Part shown: piece by piece, positions 6,910 to 14,691 of the stretch | How positions within the stretch are numbered: position 1 is the stretch's first letter | Layout of the letters: every line of letters starts with the position of its first letter | Source: Lentisalinibacter orientalis | GTDB lineage: Bacteria > Pseudomonadota > Gammaproteobacteria > Steroidobacterales > Woeseiaceae | Direction of reading: 5' to 3' | Assembly (NCBI RefSeq): GCF_040706535.1 | Contig: NZ_JAPDRJ010000001.1 | Location: 124,001-188,000, forward strand | DNA length: 64,000 bases | Notes under the pieces: model-generated | What the model was told of the DNA's origin: nothing | Databases searched by the model: none | What the model saw: only the letters and a program-made list of their open reading frames with translations | Translations under genes and position numbers: made by a program

Positions 6910-9339
6910 TCAGCTCGCCGTGCCGGCGGCACCGGACAGCCTTGGCTCGGCCTCGTCGTCCGGCCCGGCGCCAATCAGGAAGCGTGCCAGCGCCGGCAGC
7001 AGCACGAGCGCGCCCAGCATGTTCCACAGGAACATGAAGGTCAGCATGAGACCCATGTCCGCCTGGAACTTGATGGGAGAGAAGATCCAGGTGGCGACGC
7101 CCACCGCAAGAGTGATGCCGGTGAAGGCCACGGCCTGACCGGTCGTCTGCAGCGTCCGGTCGTAGGCGGCCTTGAGGCCGAGGCCGTCGCGCAGATGGGA
7201 GTCGAGGCGGCTGAAGATGTAGATACCGTAATCCACGCCGATACCGACGCCGAGTGCGATCACGGGCAGTGTCGCTACCTTGACGCCGATGCCGAGGAAG
7301 GCCATCAGCGCCTGCGCCAGCACGGAGGTGAGCGCCAGCGGCAGGATGATGCAGATCACGGCGCGCCAGGAGCGGAAGGCGAGCAGCACGAGGAAGCTGA
7401 CCACACCGTACACCAGCGCCAGCATCTGGTACTGCGCCGTGGCGATCACCTCGTTGGTGGCCGCCTCGATGCCGGCGTTGCCGGCGGCCAGCACGAAACG
7501 CACGTCGTCGCTGTTGTTCGCCTCGGCGAAGGCCTCGGCGTCGGCGACCACCCGCTGCAGCGTCTCGGCCTTGTGGTCTTCCAGGAACAGCAGCACCGGA
7601 ACCATGCTGCAGTCCACGTTCATCAGATTCGAGGGCACCCGGGAGAGCGAGTTGTTCAGGATGTACTGGTTGCGGCTCAGCGTGTGCCAGAGCGGATTGC
7701 CCTCGTTCATCGCCTGGATGACCAGCTTGGAGACGTTCACCAGCGAGACCACCGACTGCACGCCCCTGGTGTCGCTCATCACCTCCTGGAAGCGATCGAT
7801 CGCCGCCAGGGTCTCGTACTCCCCGCATTGCTGCGGCGGAGTCTCGACCATGACCACGAACACGTCGGTGCCGGTCGAGAAGTTCCTGGTCAGAAACGCG
7901 TTGTCCAGGTTGTAACGCGAATCCGGTCGCAACTCCGGCGCGCCCGGATCGAGGTCGCCGATGCGCAGATCCTGGCTGAAGTAGAAGCCCAGCCCGCCCA
8001 GCACGATGGCCACGCCGATAGCCAGCGTAGCCCGACCGCGCAGGACGAAATTGCCGAAGAACTGCCAGGTGGGATGCGGCTTCTCCCGGCGCTTCTGCAG
8101 GTGACGCACGCCGTGCTTCGAGATGCCGGTGTAGGACAGCAGCACCGGCAGCAGGAACAGGTTGGTGAAGATGATGACGGCGACGCCGATGCCGGCGGTC
8201 AGCGCCAGCTCCTGGATAACCGGGATGTCGATCACCATCAGCGTGAGGAAGCCGATACCGTCGCTGACCAGCGCCACCATGCCGGGGACGAACAGCACCC
8301 GGAAGGTGCCGCGCGCGGCCTGCTCCGCCGTGGCGCCCGCACTGAACCGGTTGGCGACGTTGTTGATGATCTGCACCGAGTGGCTGATGCCGATGGCGAA
8401 GACCAGGAACGGCACCAGCATGGAGTAAGGGTCCAGGCCGTAACCGAGTGTCTTCAGCAGCCCGAGCTGCCAGATCACCGCCATGGTCGAGCAGACCAGC
8501 GGCATCATCGTCGCCCAGTGGCAACGAGAGTAATAGTAGAGCAGAACGAGCGTAATCAGGAAGGCGATGCCGAAGAACGAAGCCACCAGCGTGGCGCCCT
8601 CGATCAGGTCGCCGACGACCTTCGCGAAGCCGGTGATGCGGATCTTGATCGTGTCGGATTCGTACTTGTCCCGCACGAGGCGCTCGAGATCCTGGGAGAA
8701 CTCGTAATAATCGAGCTTCTCGCCGGTCTCCGGATTCACATCCACCAGCGGCGCGATGATTGCCGCCGAACGGAAGTTGTTCGCCACGAGCCGGCCGATC
8801 TGGCCGGATCGGTCTATGTTTTCCCGCAGTTGCTGCAGCGCTCTCGGCGAGCCGTCATAGTCGTCCGGGATGACCGCGCCGCCGCGGAAGCCTTCCTCGG
8901 TGACCTCGCTCCAGCGTACGTTCGGCGTCCACAGCGATTCGAGCTTCGAGCGGTCGACGCCGGTAATGTAGAAGACCTCGTCGGTGATCTCCTGCAGTGT
9001 CTCCTGGAACTCCGCATCGAAGATATCGCCTTCCGTCGTCTGCACGATGATGCGCACGAAATTGCCGAGCGAGGCCAGATCCTGCTTGTTCTCGAGATAG
9101 TTCTCGATATAGGGATGCGAGACCGGAATCATCTTCTCGAAGCTCGCGTCCGGACGCAGCTGACTCGCCTGGAAGGTGAGGAACGCCGTCACCGCCGCGA
9201 AGAGCAGCAGGATGATGGGGCGATTGGAAAACAGCAGCGGCGCGACGTGCGCCTCGCGGGCGAGTTGCTCCTGCAACCGGCGACTGCGGCTTTCTTCGTC
9301 CTCGCCGCCGTGCGACTCCTGATTTCTGTCTTCCGTCAT
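6910..9339 (-). CDS. MMPL/RND-superfamily exporter (hydrophobe transporter type)
   Basis: An 809-residue inner-membrane protein with two MMPL-type halves. A cytosolic N-terminus (~40 residues) leads to TM1 (around ILLLFAAVTAFLTF), then a large periplasmic domain, a bundle of five helices starting near residue 270, a second periplasmic domain and a second bundle. RND family signatures such as GIGISHSVQI and GVGIGVDYGIYIFSRL mark helix 4 of each half. The start overlaps the YCF48-like stop by 4 bp. MMPL exporters of this subclass recur beside YCF48-like, DUF1329 and DUF1302 genes in gammaproteobacteria and are suspected to move lipids or other hydrophobic compounds. The substrate cannot be read from the sequence. 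Confidence 0.88.
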   Translation of the reverse strand: MTEDRNQESHGGEDEESRSRRLQEQLAREAHVAPLLFSNRPIILLLFAAVTAFLTFQASQLRPDASFEKMIPVSHPYIENYLENKQDLASLGNFVRIIVQTTEGDIFDAEFQETLQEITDEVFYITGVDRSKLESLWTPNVRWSEVTEEGFRGGAVIPDDYDGSPRALQQLRENIDRSGQIGRLVANNFRSAAIIAPLVDVNPETGEKLDYYEFSQDLERLVRDKYESDTIKIRITGFAKVVGDLIEGATLVASFFGIAFLITLVLLYYYSRCHWATMMPLVCSTMAVIWQLGLLKTLGYGLDPYSMLVPFLVFAIGISHSVQIINNVANRFSAGATAEQAARGTFRVLFVPGMVALVSDGIGFLTLMVIDIPVIQELALTAGIGVAVIIFTNLFLLPVLLSYTGISKHGVRHLQKRREKPHPTWQFFGNFVLRGRATLAIGVAIVLGGLGFYFSQDLRIGDLDPGAPELRPDSRYNLDNAFLTRNFSTGTDVFVVMVETPPQQCGEYETLAAIDRFQEVMSDTRGVQSVVSLVNVSKLVIQAMNEGNPLWHTLSRNQYILNNSLSRVPSNLMNVDCSMVPVLLFLEDHKAETLQRVVADAEAFAEANNSDDVRFVLAAGNAGIEAATNEVIATAQYQMLALVYGVVSFLVLLAFRSWRAVICIILPLALTSVLAQALMAFLGIGVKVATLPVIALGVGIGVDYGIYIFSRLDSHLRDGLGLKAAYDRTLQTTGQAVAFTGITLAVGVATWIFSPIKFQADMGLMLTFMFLWNMLGALVLLPALARFLIGAGPDDEAEPRLSGAAGTAS

Positions 9340-10454
9340 GGTGCGGCATCCTCAGCCGTGTCGAGATCGGTGCGGACGCCGCCGAAACCGGCGATGAGCA
9401 TGCGCCCGTTCCCGGCCCGCTCGACGGCGGCCAGCGAAGCTCGGCTCTCGAGCGGCACGCTGGAGAATGTCTGCCCGTCGTCCCGGCTCTCGAGGATGGT
9501 GCCTGCAGCACCGACCAGCACGATGCGGCCATCCGGGAACACCCGTCCGCCGAACAGCGTACTCTCGCCGGGCGCATCGATGGCCGTCCAGGTATCGCCG
9601 TCGTCCTCGGAGCGGAAGATCCGTCCGCGCAGCCCGAAGATCAGCACGCTGCCCTGCTCCGTCGTCACGATGCCGAAGAAGGAACCCTCGTAGGGCGAGT
9701 CCAGCGCCTCCCACGTATCGCCGTTGTCTCTGGAGCGATGCAGCTGGCCGGCCTCGCCCGCGATCAGCAGCGCGCCGGACTCGCTGAGTCCGATGTCGTA
9801 GAGGTGATAGCCGTTGGGATTGTCCAGTCGGTGTGAGCGCAGCTTCCAGGCCTCGCCGCCATCGCCGGTGTGAAGCAGCAGCCCGTAGGCGCCGGTGATA
9901 TAGCCGCTGCGCTCGTTCTGGAACCAGACGTTCAGGGCCGGGTGCGTGATGCCCTCCTCCCGGACGCGTTCGGCGTCCTCGAGAGCGAACTCGGCCTCTT
10001 CCAGAGCCCACTGGGCGTCTTCGCGCTCATCGTCCGCTGCGTTCTCCAGCCTCGCGCGGGCCTCGTCGATGAGCTCCTTCGCCGCAGCGATCTGCAGCTC
10101 GGCAATATCTTCTCCGGTGAGGGCGACGGACCAGGTTTCGCCGCGGTCGGCGCTGGTCAGCACTATACCCTCGTGGCCTACCGCCCATCCGGCGTCGGCG
10201 CGCGGAAAATCGACGGCCGTCAGCATGAGGGAGACCGGCACATCCGCATGCTGCCAGGCGTTGCCGCCGTCGTCGGAATAGATGATGTGGCCCTGCTCAC
10301 CGACTGCGACGAGTCGGTCCCCCGCCCGGTCGAGGTCGACCAGCAGGGCATGCTCGGCGTCCGGAGACGGGATTGCCGGTCGATAGGCGAACGGCTCCTG
10401 CGCCATGCCCGCCACGCTCCACAGGCACAGCAGCACTGCAATCGCTTTCTTCAA
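9336..10454 (-). CDS. YCF48/BNR-repeat periplasmic protein
   Basis: 372 residues starting at TTG 10454, preceded by a strong GGGGGAG ribosome-binding site 3 nt upstream; no ATG fits the signal peptide. A Sec signal (about residues 1-18) is followed by a beta-propeller of BNR/Asp-box repeats (SDDGGNAW, SADRGETW, GDGGEAW, SRDNGDTW, SEDDGDTW). An acidic, Ala/Glu-rich helical insert of about 55 residues (near residues 110-165) interrupts the propeller. Similar proteins are annotated as photosystem II stability factor Ycf48-like, but here the partner is the MMPL exporter, whose start overlaps this stop by 4 bp. A role as periplasmic scaffold for the exporter is inference from conserved gene neighbourhood. 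Confidence 0.85.
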   Translation of the reverse strand: MKKAIAVLLCLWSVAGMAQEPFAYRPAIPSPDAEHALLVDLDRAGDRLVAVGEQGHIIYSDDGGNAWQHADVPVSLMLTAVDFPRADAGWAVGHEGIVLTSADRGETWSVALTGEDIAELQIAAAKELIDEARARLENAADDEREDAQWALEEAEFALEDAERVREEGITHPALNVWFQNERSGYITGAYGLLLHTGDGGEAWKLRSHRLDNPNGYHLYDIGLSESGALLIAGEAGQLHRSRDNGDTWEALDSPYEGSFFGIVTTEQGSVLIFGLRGRIFRSEDDGDTWTAIDAPGESTLFGGRVFPDGRIVLVGAAGTILESRDDGQTFSSVPLESRASLAAVERAGNGRMLIAGFGGVRTDLDTAEDAAP

Positions 10455-10475
10455 AGACTCCCCCTCTGCAGAGAT

Positions 10476-10513
10476 CGCGGCCGGCCGCGCTCACCCGGGC
10501 GGCCGGCCGCGCT
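10476..10513. repeat. Direct repeat of a GC palindrome between DUF1329 and ycf48-like genes
   Basis: The 15-mer GCGGCCGGCCGCGCT occurs exactly twice, at 10477-10491 and 10499-10513, separated by 8 nt. Each copy contains a self-complementary core (CGCGGCCGGCCGCG in the first, GCGGCCGGCCGC in the second). It occupies most of the 68-nt gap inside the operon and could form one of two alternative hairpins, affecting read-through into the YCF48-like gene or mRNA stability. Confidence 0.75.
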
Positions 10514-10522
10514 GTCGATTGA

Positions 10523-12532
10523 CTACCGGATGCCGGACCTCCTGAGAGCCGCCGGGGTGTACTCGCGTTCGGTCGCCTCGTAGCCCCACACGTAGCTGTA
10601 ACCTTCCACCTCGTTGTCGAGGCCGATCGGCAGATGGCGGCCGGAGATCAGGTCGTACGACGAAGTGGCGATGGCCCAGGGCACCTGCGCCTGGTAGTGG
10701 ACGATCTGGTGGGCCTCCTTGACCCGCCACAGCTCGCCGCGACCGTCGTACTGGTCGGCCACCGCGATCTGCCACATATCCTCGTCCACGTAGAAGACGC
10801 GTTTGGCGTAGACGTGACGCTCGCCTTCCTTCAGCGTGGCTTCGACGATCCAGACCCGATGCAACTCGTAACGGAGGTACTCCGGATTCAGATGTCCCGG
10901 CATGACGATGTCCTCGTAGGACAGGCTCTTGTCGGCCAGCCGGTAGGCATTGTACGGGATGTAGAGCTCTTTCTTGCCGATGAGCTTCCAGTTGTACTTG
11001 TCCGGCGCACCGTTATACATGTCCAGATCGTCCGCGGTGCGCAGACCGTCGGAAGCGGTACCGGGACCGTCGTAGGCGACGTCCGGCGCCCGGCGTACCC
11101 GGCGCTGACCGGCGTTGTACACCCAGGCCGCCCGCGGCTCTTTCACCTGGTTGATGTTCTCGTGCACCAGCAGCACGTCGCCCTCCAGTCGGGCGGGCGC
11201 GACGATGCGCTGCTTGTAGTAGAACAGCCGGTTTTCCGGCGCGTCCTCCAGGTAGCGCGCGTAGGTGAGCTGGTCCTCGAAGATCACCGGGCTGAAGGCG
11301 CCGTTGGCCTGCACCGGGATCTGGGCATAGGTGCGCTTGAAGCTGCCGCCCCGGTAGCGCATCACGTGGTTCCAGACGATCTCGATGCCGCTCTCCGGAA
11401 TCGGGAACGGGAAGTCGGAAGCGAGGTTCTCCAGACCGTTGCCGCCGGCGACGAGCTCGACGTCCACCGCGCCGGCCTTGACCTGGTCATACACCTCCTG
11501 GGGATAACCCGCGGTCCGCCGGGACTTGTAGACCGGCATCCGGTAGGTATCCGGGTAACGCTTCAGGACGGCGATCTGGCCCGGAGACAGGTTCTCCTCG
11601 TACTCCTGGTAGTTCTCCGCCGTGATGACGAACAGGGGCTCGTCCCCGGGGAAGGGATCCACCAGCGGACCGCCGTCGACGTAGTTCGCCGGCGGCTCGG
11701 TGAGACCACCGGTCCATTCCGGGATCGTGCCCGCTTCGTTGCCCGCGCGCTCGGCGCCCATCGGGGTCAGTTCCGACTCCGACAGGAAGGACGGCGGCGC
11801 CAGGCCCGCCGACCAGATGGCGAGATCCGCAGGGAGACGCTCGCCGGAAGCAAGGACGACGGACTTCGCTGTGAGTCGGGAGACCGCCGCGCCGGTGTGC
11901 CAGCGGACCGGCAGTCCGGCGCAGCGCGCGCGTACGTCTGCGGCCAGCGCCGCCGGCAGGCCGGGCAGAATCTCCGGCTCGCGCTCGACCACGTGGACGG
12001 TGAGACCTTCGTCGCCGCGGTGACGGCGCAGTACCTCGCCGAGGGCCTCGACGCCGGAGACGCCGCCGCCGACGATCACCACCGACGCCGGCGAACCACG
12101 GCCGCGCCCGGCAATCGCGGTCAGCCGCTCCTCGATGAAGGCGGCATCGTCGGCATGACGGAAGTCGACGGCATGCTGCGCGGCGCCGGCTACGCCGCCG
12201 TGGGCCCTTGCCCCGCCCGGGGCGAGCAGACAGGCGTCGTAGTCCAGCGCTGCGCCCGCCGCCGTATGGATCCGGCGGGCGCCGGCGTCCACGCGATCCA
12301 CCGCGTCCTCCAGGAAGCGGTGGCCGGCACTCTCGACCAGCGCGCGGCTGTCGAGCAGCACGTCGCGGCGGCTCTTCAGGCCCGAGAGGATCTCGTGGAT
12401 GTTCGGCGTCCACTCGAACGCGGCGCTCGGGTCCACCACCGTCACGGCATAGCGCCGGGAGATCGCAGTGGCGGCGGCCAGTCCGGCGAAACCCGCGCCG
12501 ACGATGACGATGCGTCGTTTCCTCAATGCCAT
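10523..12532 (-). CDS. In-frame fusion: truncated NDH-2-like FAD oxidoreductase + DUF1329 domain
   Basis: 669 residues from ATG 12532 (MALRKRRIVIVGAG). Residues 1 to ~250 are an NADH dehydrogenase II-like flavoprotein: FAD Rossmann motif VGAGFAGLAAA (11-21) and a second GVGGGVSGVEALG-type motif (IVGGGVSGVEALGE, 153-166). It breaks off just after LAIWSAGLAPPSFL, so the C-terminal FAD-contacting GD(C/A)A segment and dimer region are missing. From about residue 254 (ELTPMGAERAGN, IPEWTGG) to the end is a full-length mature DUF1329 domain, normally a stand-alone periplasmic or outer-membrane-associated protein with its own signal peptide, which is absent here. The domain precedes YCF48 and MMPL genes as usual. 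Either a genuine deletion fusion or an assembly join near 11765-11785; the DUF1329 part would be cytoplasmic and possibly non-functional. Confidence 0.8.
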   Translation of the reverse strand: MALRKRRIVIVGAGFAGLAAATAISRRYAVTVVDPSAAFEWTPNIHEILSGLKSRRDVLLDSRALVESAGHRFLEDAVDRVDAGARRIHTAAGAALDYDACLLAPGGARAHGGVAGAAQHAVDFRHADDAAFIEERLTAIAGRGRGSPASVVIVGGGVSGVEALGEVLRRHRGDEGLTVHVVEREPEILPGLPAALAADVRARCAGLPVRWHTGAAVSRLTAKSVVLASGERLPADLAIWSAGLAPPSFLSESELTPMGAERAGNEAGTIPEWTGGLTEPPANYVDGGPLVDPFPGDEPLFVITAENYQEYEENLSPGQIAVLKRYPDTYRMPVYKSRRTAGYPQEVYDQVKAGAVDVELVAGGNGLENLASDFPFPIPESGIEIVWNHVMRYRGGSFKRTYAQIPVQANGAFSPVIFEDQLTYARYLEDAPENRLFYYKQRIVAPARLEGDVLLVHENINQVKEPRAAWVYNAGQRRVRRAPDVAYDGPGTASDGLRTADDLDMYNGAPDKYNWKLIGKKELYIPYNAYRLADKSLSYEDIVMPGHLNPEYLRYELHRVWIVEATLKEGERHVYAKRVFYVDEDMWQIAVADQYDGRGELWRVKEAHQIVHYQAQVPWAIATSSYDLISGRHLPIGLDNEVEGYSYVWGYEATEREYTPAALRRSGIR

Positions 12533-12563
12533 GGGTTTCTCTGCCCGGGATCCCGGCGCCGCG

Positions 12564-13841
12564 TCACGGGCGGTAGCCGCCGACCGGGCTGCGATTGCCC
12601 GGCTTGCCGAGCACCATCTGGACGTCACCGATGGCGCGCTCGCGGAAGCCGCCTTCGCAATAACAGAGGTAGTACTCCCACATGCGGATGAACACGTCGG
12701 AATAGCCCAGCTCGCGCACGGCGGGCAGGTTAGACATGAAGCGCCGGCGCCATTCGGCCAGCGTGCGGGCATAGTCGAAGCCGATCTCCTGCAGGTCATA
12801 GAGCCTGAGCGAGGTGGCCCGGGTCAGGATGTCGAGCATGGCCGTGACCGAGGGCAGGCCGCCGCCGGGGAAGATGTAGCGCTTGATGAAATCCACCGAG
12901 CGACGGGCGTGCTCGTAGTTCTGGTCGGCAATGGTAATCGTCTGCAGCACCATCAGCCCGTCGTCGGCGAGCAGGTCGTCCACCTTGCGGAAATAGGTCG
13001 CGAAGTACTCGTGGCCCACGGCCTCCAGCATCTCTACGGAGACGATCCGGTCCCAGGTGCCCTCCAGGTCCCGGTAGTCGCAGAGCCGCACGTCGACCCG
13101 GTCGGCGACGCTCTCCGCTTCCGCGCGCCGCTTCGTCGCGGCCAGCTGGTTGTCCGACAGGGTCACCGTGGTGACCCGGCAGCCATACTCCTTCGCCGCG
13201 TGCACGGCCAGCGCGCCCCAGCCGCTGCCGATCTCCAGCAAACGATGCCCGGGCGCGAGATCCAGTTTCTCGCACAGCAGGCGGATCTTGTTCCGCGAGG
13301 CCTGCTCCAGCGTGGTATGCTGCTCGTCGAACACCGCCGCCGAGTACATCATGGTGTCGTCCAGGAACAGGCGGAACAGCTCGTCGCCCAGGTCGTAGTG
13401 AGCCTGGATGTTGCGGCGGCTGCCGCGGCGGGTGTTGCGATTCAGCCGGTGCGCGAGCCGGAACACCGGGTGCAGCAGCCGGGCGGCACCGCCGTCCATG
13501 CTCTCCAGCACGTCCCGGTTCACCAGGAACAGCCTGACCACGTCGGTCAGATCGTCGGCCTTCCACCAGCCGCGCATGTAGGCCTCGCCCGCGCCGAGCG
13601 CACCGCCCAGCGCGATCTCGGCCCAGGCGCGCGGGTCCACGATGTCCACCGTCACATCCAGCGGCCAGCGCTCCGACGTCATCCCGAAGCGGTGCTCGCG
13701 CCCGCCCTCGCGCACGACCATGCGGCCACGGCGGATGCTGTTCAGGCGGCCGAGGAGACCGCGGCGGGCCAGCGAGTCGCTCCAGGGCAGTTTTCGTTCC
13801 CGGCGGTCCTCGGCGGCGATGGCGATGTCGTGGTGTCTCAT
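12564..13841 (-). CDS. cfa: Cyclopropane-fatty-acyl-phospholipid synthase family methyltransferase
   Basis: 425 residues, typical length. The enzyme family transfers methyl or methylene from S-adenosylmethionine to unsaturated acyl chains of membrane phospholipids. The N-terminal ~120 residues are the CFA-specific lipid-binding region (ALGAGEAYMRGWWKADDL). The SAM motif LLEIGSGWGALAVHAA is near residues 195-210, and the family blocks VSVEMLEAVGHEYF and DFIKRYIFPGGGLPS follow. No clear ribosome-binding site precedes ATG 13841; the upstream 60 nt are low-complexity A/C-rich on this strand. It is part of a minus-strand operon with the FAD oxidoreductase and DUF1365 genes. Besides plain cyclopropanation, members of this gene set make methylated or furan fatty acids, so the exact product is open. 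Confidence 0.9.
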   Translation of the reverse strand: MRHHDIAIAAEDRRERKLPWSDSLARRGLLGRLNSIRRGRMVVREGGREHRFGMTSERWPLDVTVDIVDPRAWAEIALGGALGAGEAYMRGWWKADDLTDVVRLFLVNRDVLESMDGGAARLLHPVFRLAHRLNRNTRRGSRRNIQAHYDLGDELFRLFLDDTMMYSAAVFDEQHTTLEQASRNKIRLLCEKLDLAPGHRLLEIGSGWGALAVHAAKEYGCRVTTVTLSDNQLAATKRRAEAESVADRVDVRLCDYRDLEGTWDRIVSVEMLEAVGHEYFATYFRKVDDLLADDGLMVLQTITIADQNYEHARRSVDFIKRYIFPGGGLPSVTAMLDILTRATSLRLYDLQEIGFDYARTLAEWRRRFMSNLPAVRELGYSDVFIRMWEYYLCYCEGGFRERAIGDVQMVLGKPGNRSPVGGYRP

Positions 13842-13852
13842 GCGTGGGTGAC

Positions 13853-13911
13853 GGGGTTTGGTTTTGGGGTTTCGGGTTTCGGTTTTCGGTCTCGGTATTC
13901 TTTTTTCGGTT
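13853..13911. repeat. Low-complexity GTTTCGG-like tract before cfa
   Basis: About 60 nt of degenerate repeats of GGTTTCGG/GGTTTTCGG on the plus strand, ending at a REP palindrome. It lies between the DUF1365 stop and the cfa start, so on the transcribed strand it is an A/C-rich, unstructured 5' leader. Its composition differs sharply from the flanking coding DNA. Confidence 0.7.
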
Positions 13912-13933
13912 TCGGGCCTGAAGGCCCTCCTAC
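13912..13933 (+). repeat. REP palindrome, copy 1
   Basis: 22-nt unit with the palindromic core GGGCCTGAAGGCCC followed by TCCTAC, the same sequence as copies at 40060, 53741 and 54543 and the inverted copy at 53601. It lies 2 nt from the DUF1365 stop codon in the intergenic space before cfa. Confidence 0.85.
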
Positions 13934-13935
13934 AT

Positions 13936-14691
13936 TTATACCGTTTTTCCGGGGTGCGGGATGTAGCGGGCCCGCTTCAGCCACAGGCGCAGCGCCTCCC
14001 AGTGGATGCCGGCCACGACCTTCAGCGTCATGAAAGGATAGCGCAACAGGGCCAGTGCCAGCTCGCGCCCGGTGAGCGGCCGGCGCCGCAGCACCATCGA
14101 GGCCTGCAGGCGCAGCTCGCCGTCCTGGAAATCGTTCATGGCCACGGACAGCATTTCGCCCGGGCGCGAGAAGTAGCACTGGTAGCGCATGTCCATGGGC
14201 AGGAAGGGGGACACGTGGAAGTCCTTGTCGAAACCGGCGCGCCGGCCGCCGGCGGCGGGGCGCAGGGAATCGCCGGCCAGCACGTAGCAGTGCTGCTCGC
14301 CCCAGGGCGTGTTGTTCACCTCCAGCACGACCGCTTCCATCTCGTCGCCGGCCTCGTCCAGGCAGTAATAAATGCTGACCGGATTGAAGGAATGGCCGAA
14401 GTAGGCGAGATGGGAGAGCAAGAAGATCCGACCCCCGGGCCGGCGGCCCGTGCGCGAGGCGACGAGTTCGCGCACGCACTCGTCCAGGGGTCGCGACGGA
14501 TCGCCGAGATGATCGGCCCGGCGGAATCGCACGGGGGCGAAGCGGCGCGCCGACCAGAGCAGGAGACGCCCGCGCAGCCGGTCCAGCTCCTGCAGGTCCA
14601 GGAACACCATGAACAGGCGGTAGCGGAAATCGTGCTCCGGCTCGCCGTAGCGGCGGTGCCTAACCCACCCGCGATAAATACAGCTCTGCAT
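13936..14691 (-). CDS. DUF1365 family protein
   Basis: 251 residues beginning MQSCIYRGWVRHRRYGEPEH and containing the family's conserved SIYYCLDEAGD (HFNPVSIYYC) and EVNNTPWGEQHCYVL blocks; no signal peptide. The start lies inside the end of the FAD oxidoreductase gene (32-bp overlap), indicating tight coupling. DUF1365 genes are found almost exclusively with a flavin amine-oxidase-like gene and a CFA synthase, often under control of ECF sigma factor/ChrR or LitR-type light regulators. The biochemical activity is not firmly established; a role in acyl-chain modification is inferred from that association. Confidence 0.88.
   Translation of the reverse strand: MQSCIYRGWVRHRRYGEPEHDFRYRLFMVFLDLQELDRLRGRLLLWSARRFAPVRFRRADHLGDPSRPLDECVRELVASRTGRRPGGRIFLLSHLAYFGHSFNPVSIYYCLDEAGDEMEAVVLEVNNTPWGEQHCYVLAGDSLRPAAGGRRAGFDKDFHVSPFLPMDMRYQCYFSRPGEMLSVAMNDFQDGELRLQASMVLRRRPLTGRELALALLRYPFMTLKVVAGIHWEALRLWLKRARYIPHPGKTV

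Noticed and set aside
6013..9693. Very long open frame on the plus strand opposite the exporter gene
   Set aside because: GC-rich codon bias on the true strand suppresses stops in the opposite frame; the translation is Arg/His/Gln-rich low-complexity text with no domains, and the minus strand carries clear MMPL and coiled-coil genes.
12533..12799. N-terminal extension of the flavoprotein-DUF1329 frame
   Set aside because: It runs through the end of the cfa gene, is Ser/Arg/Cys-rich without conservation, and the Rossmann motif begins right after ATG 12532.
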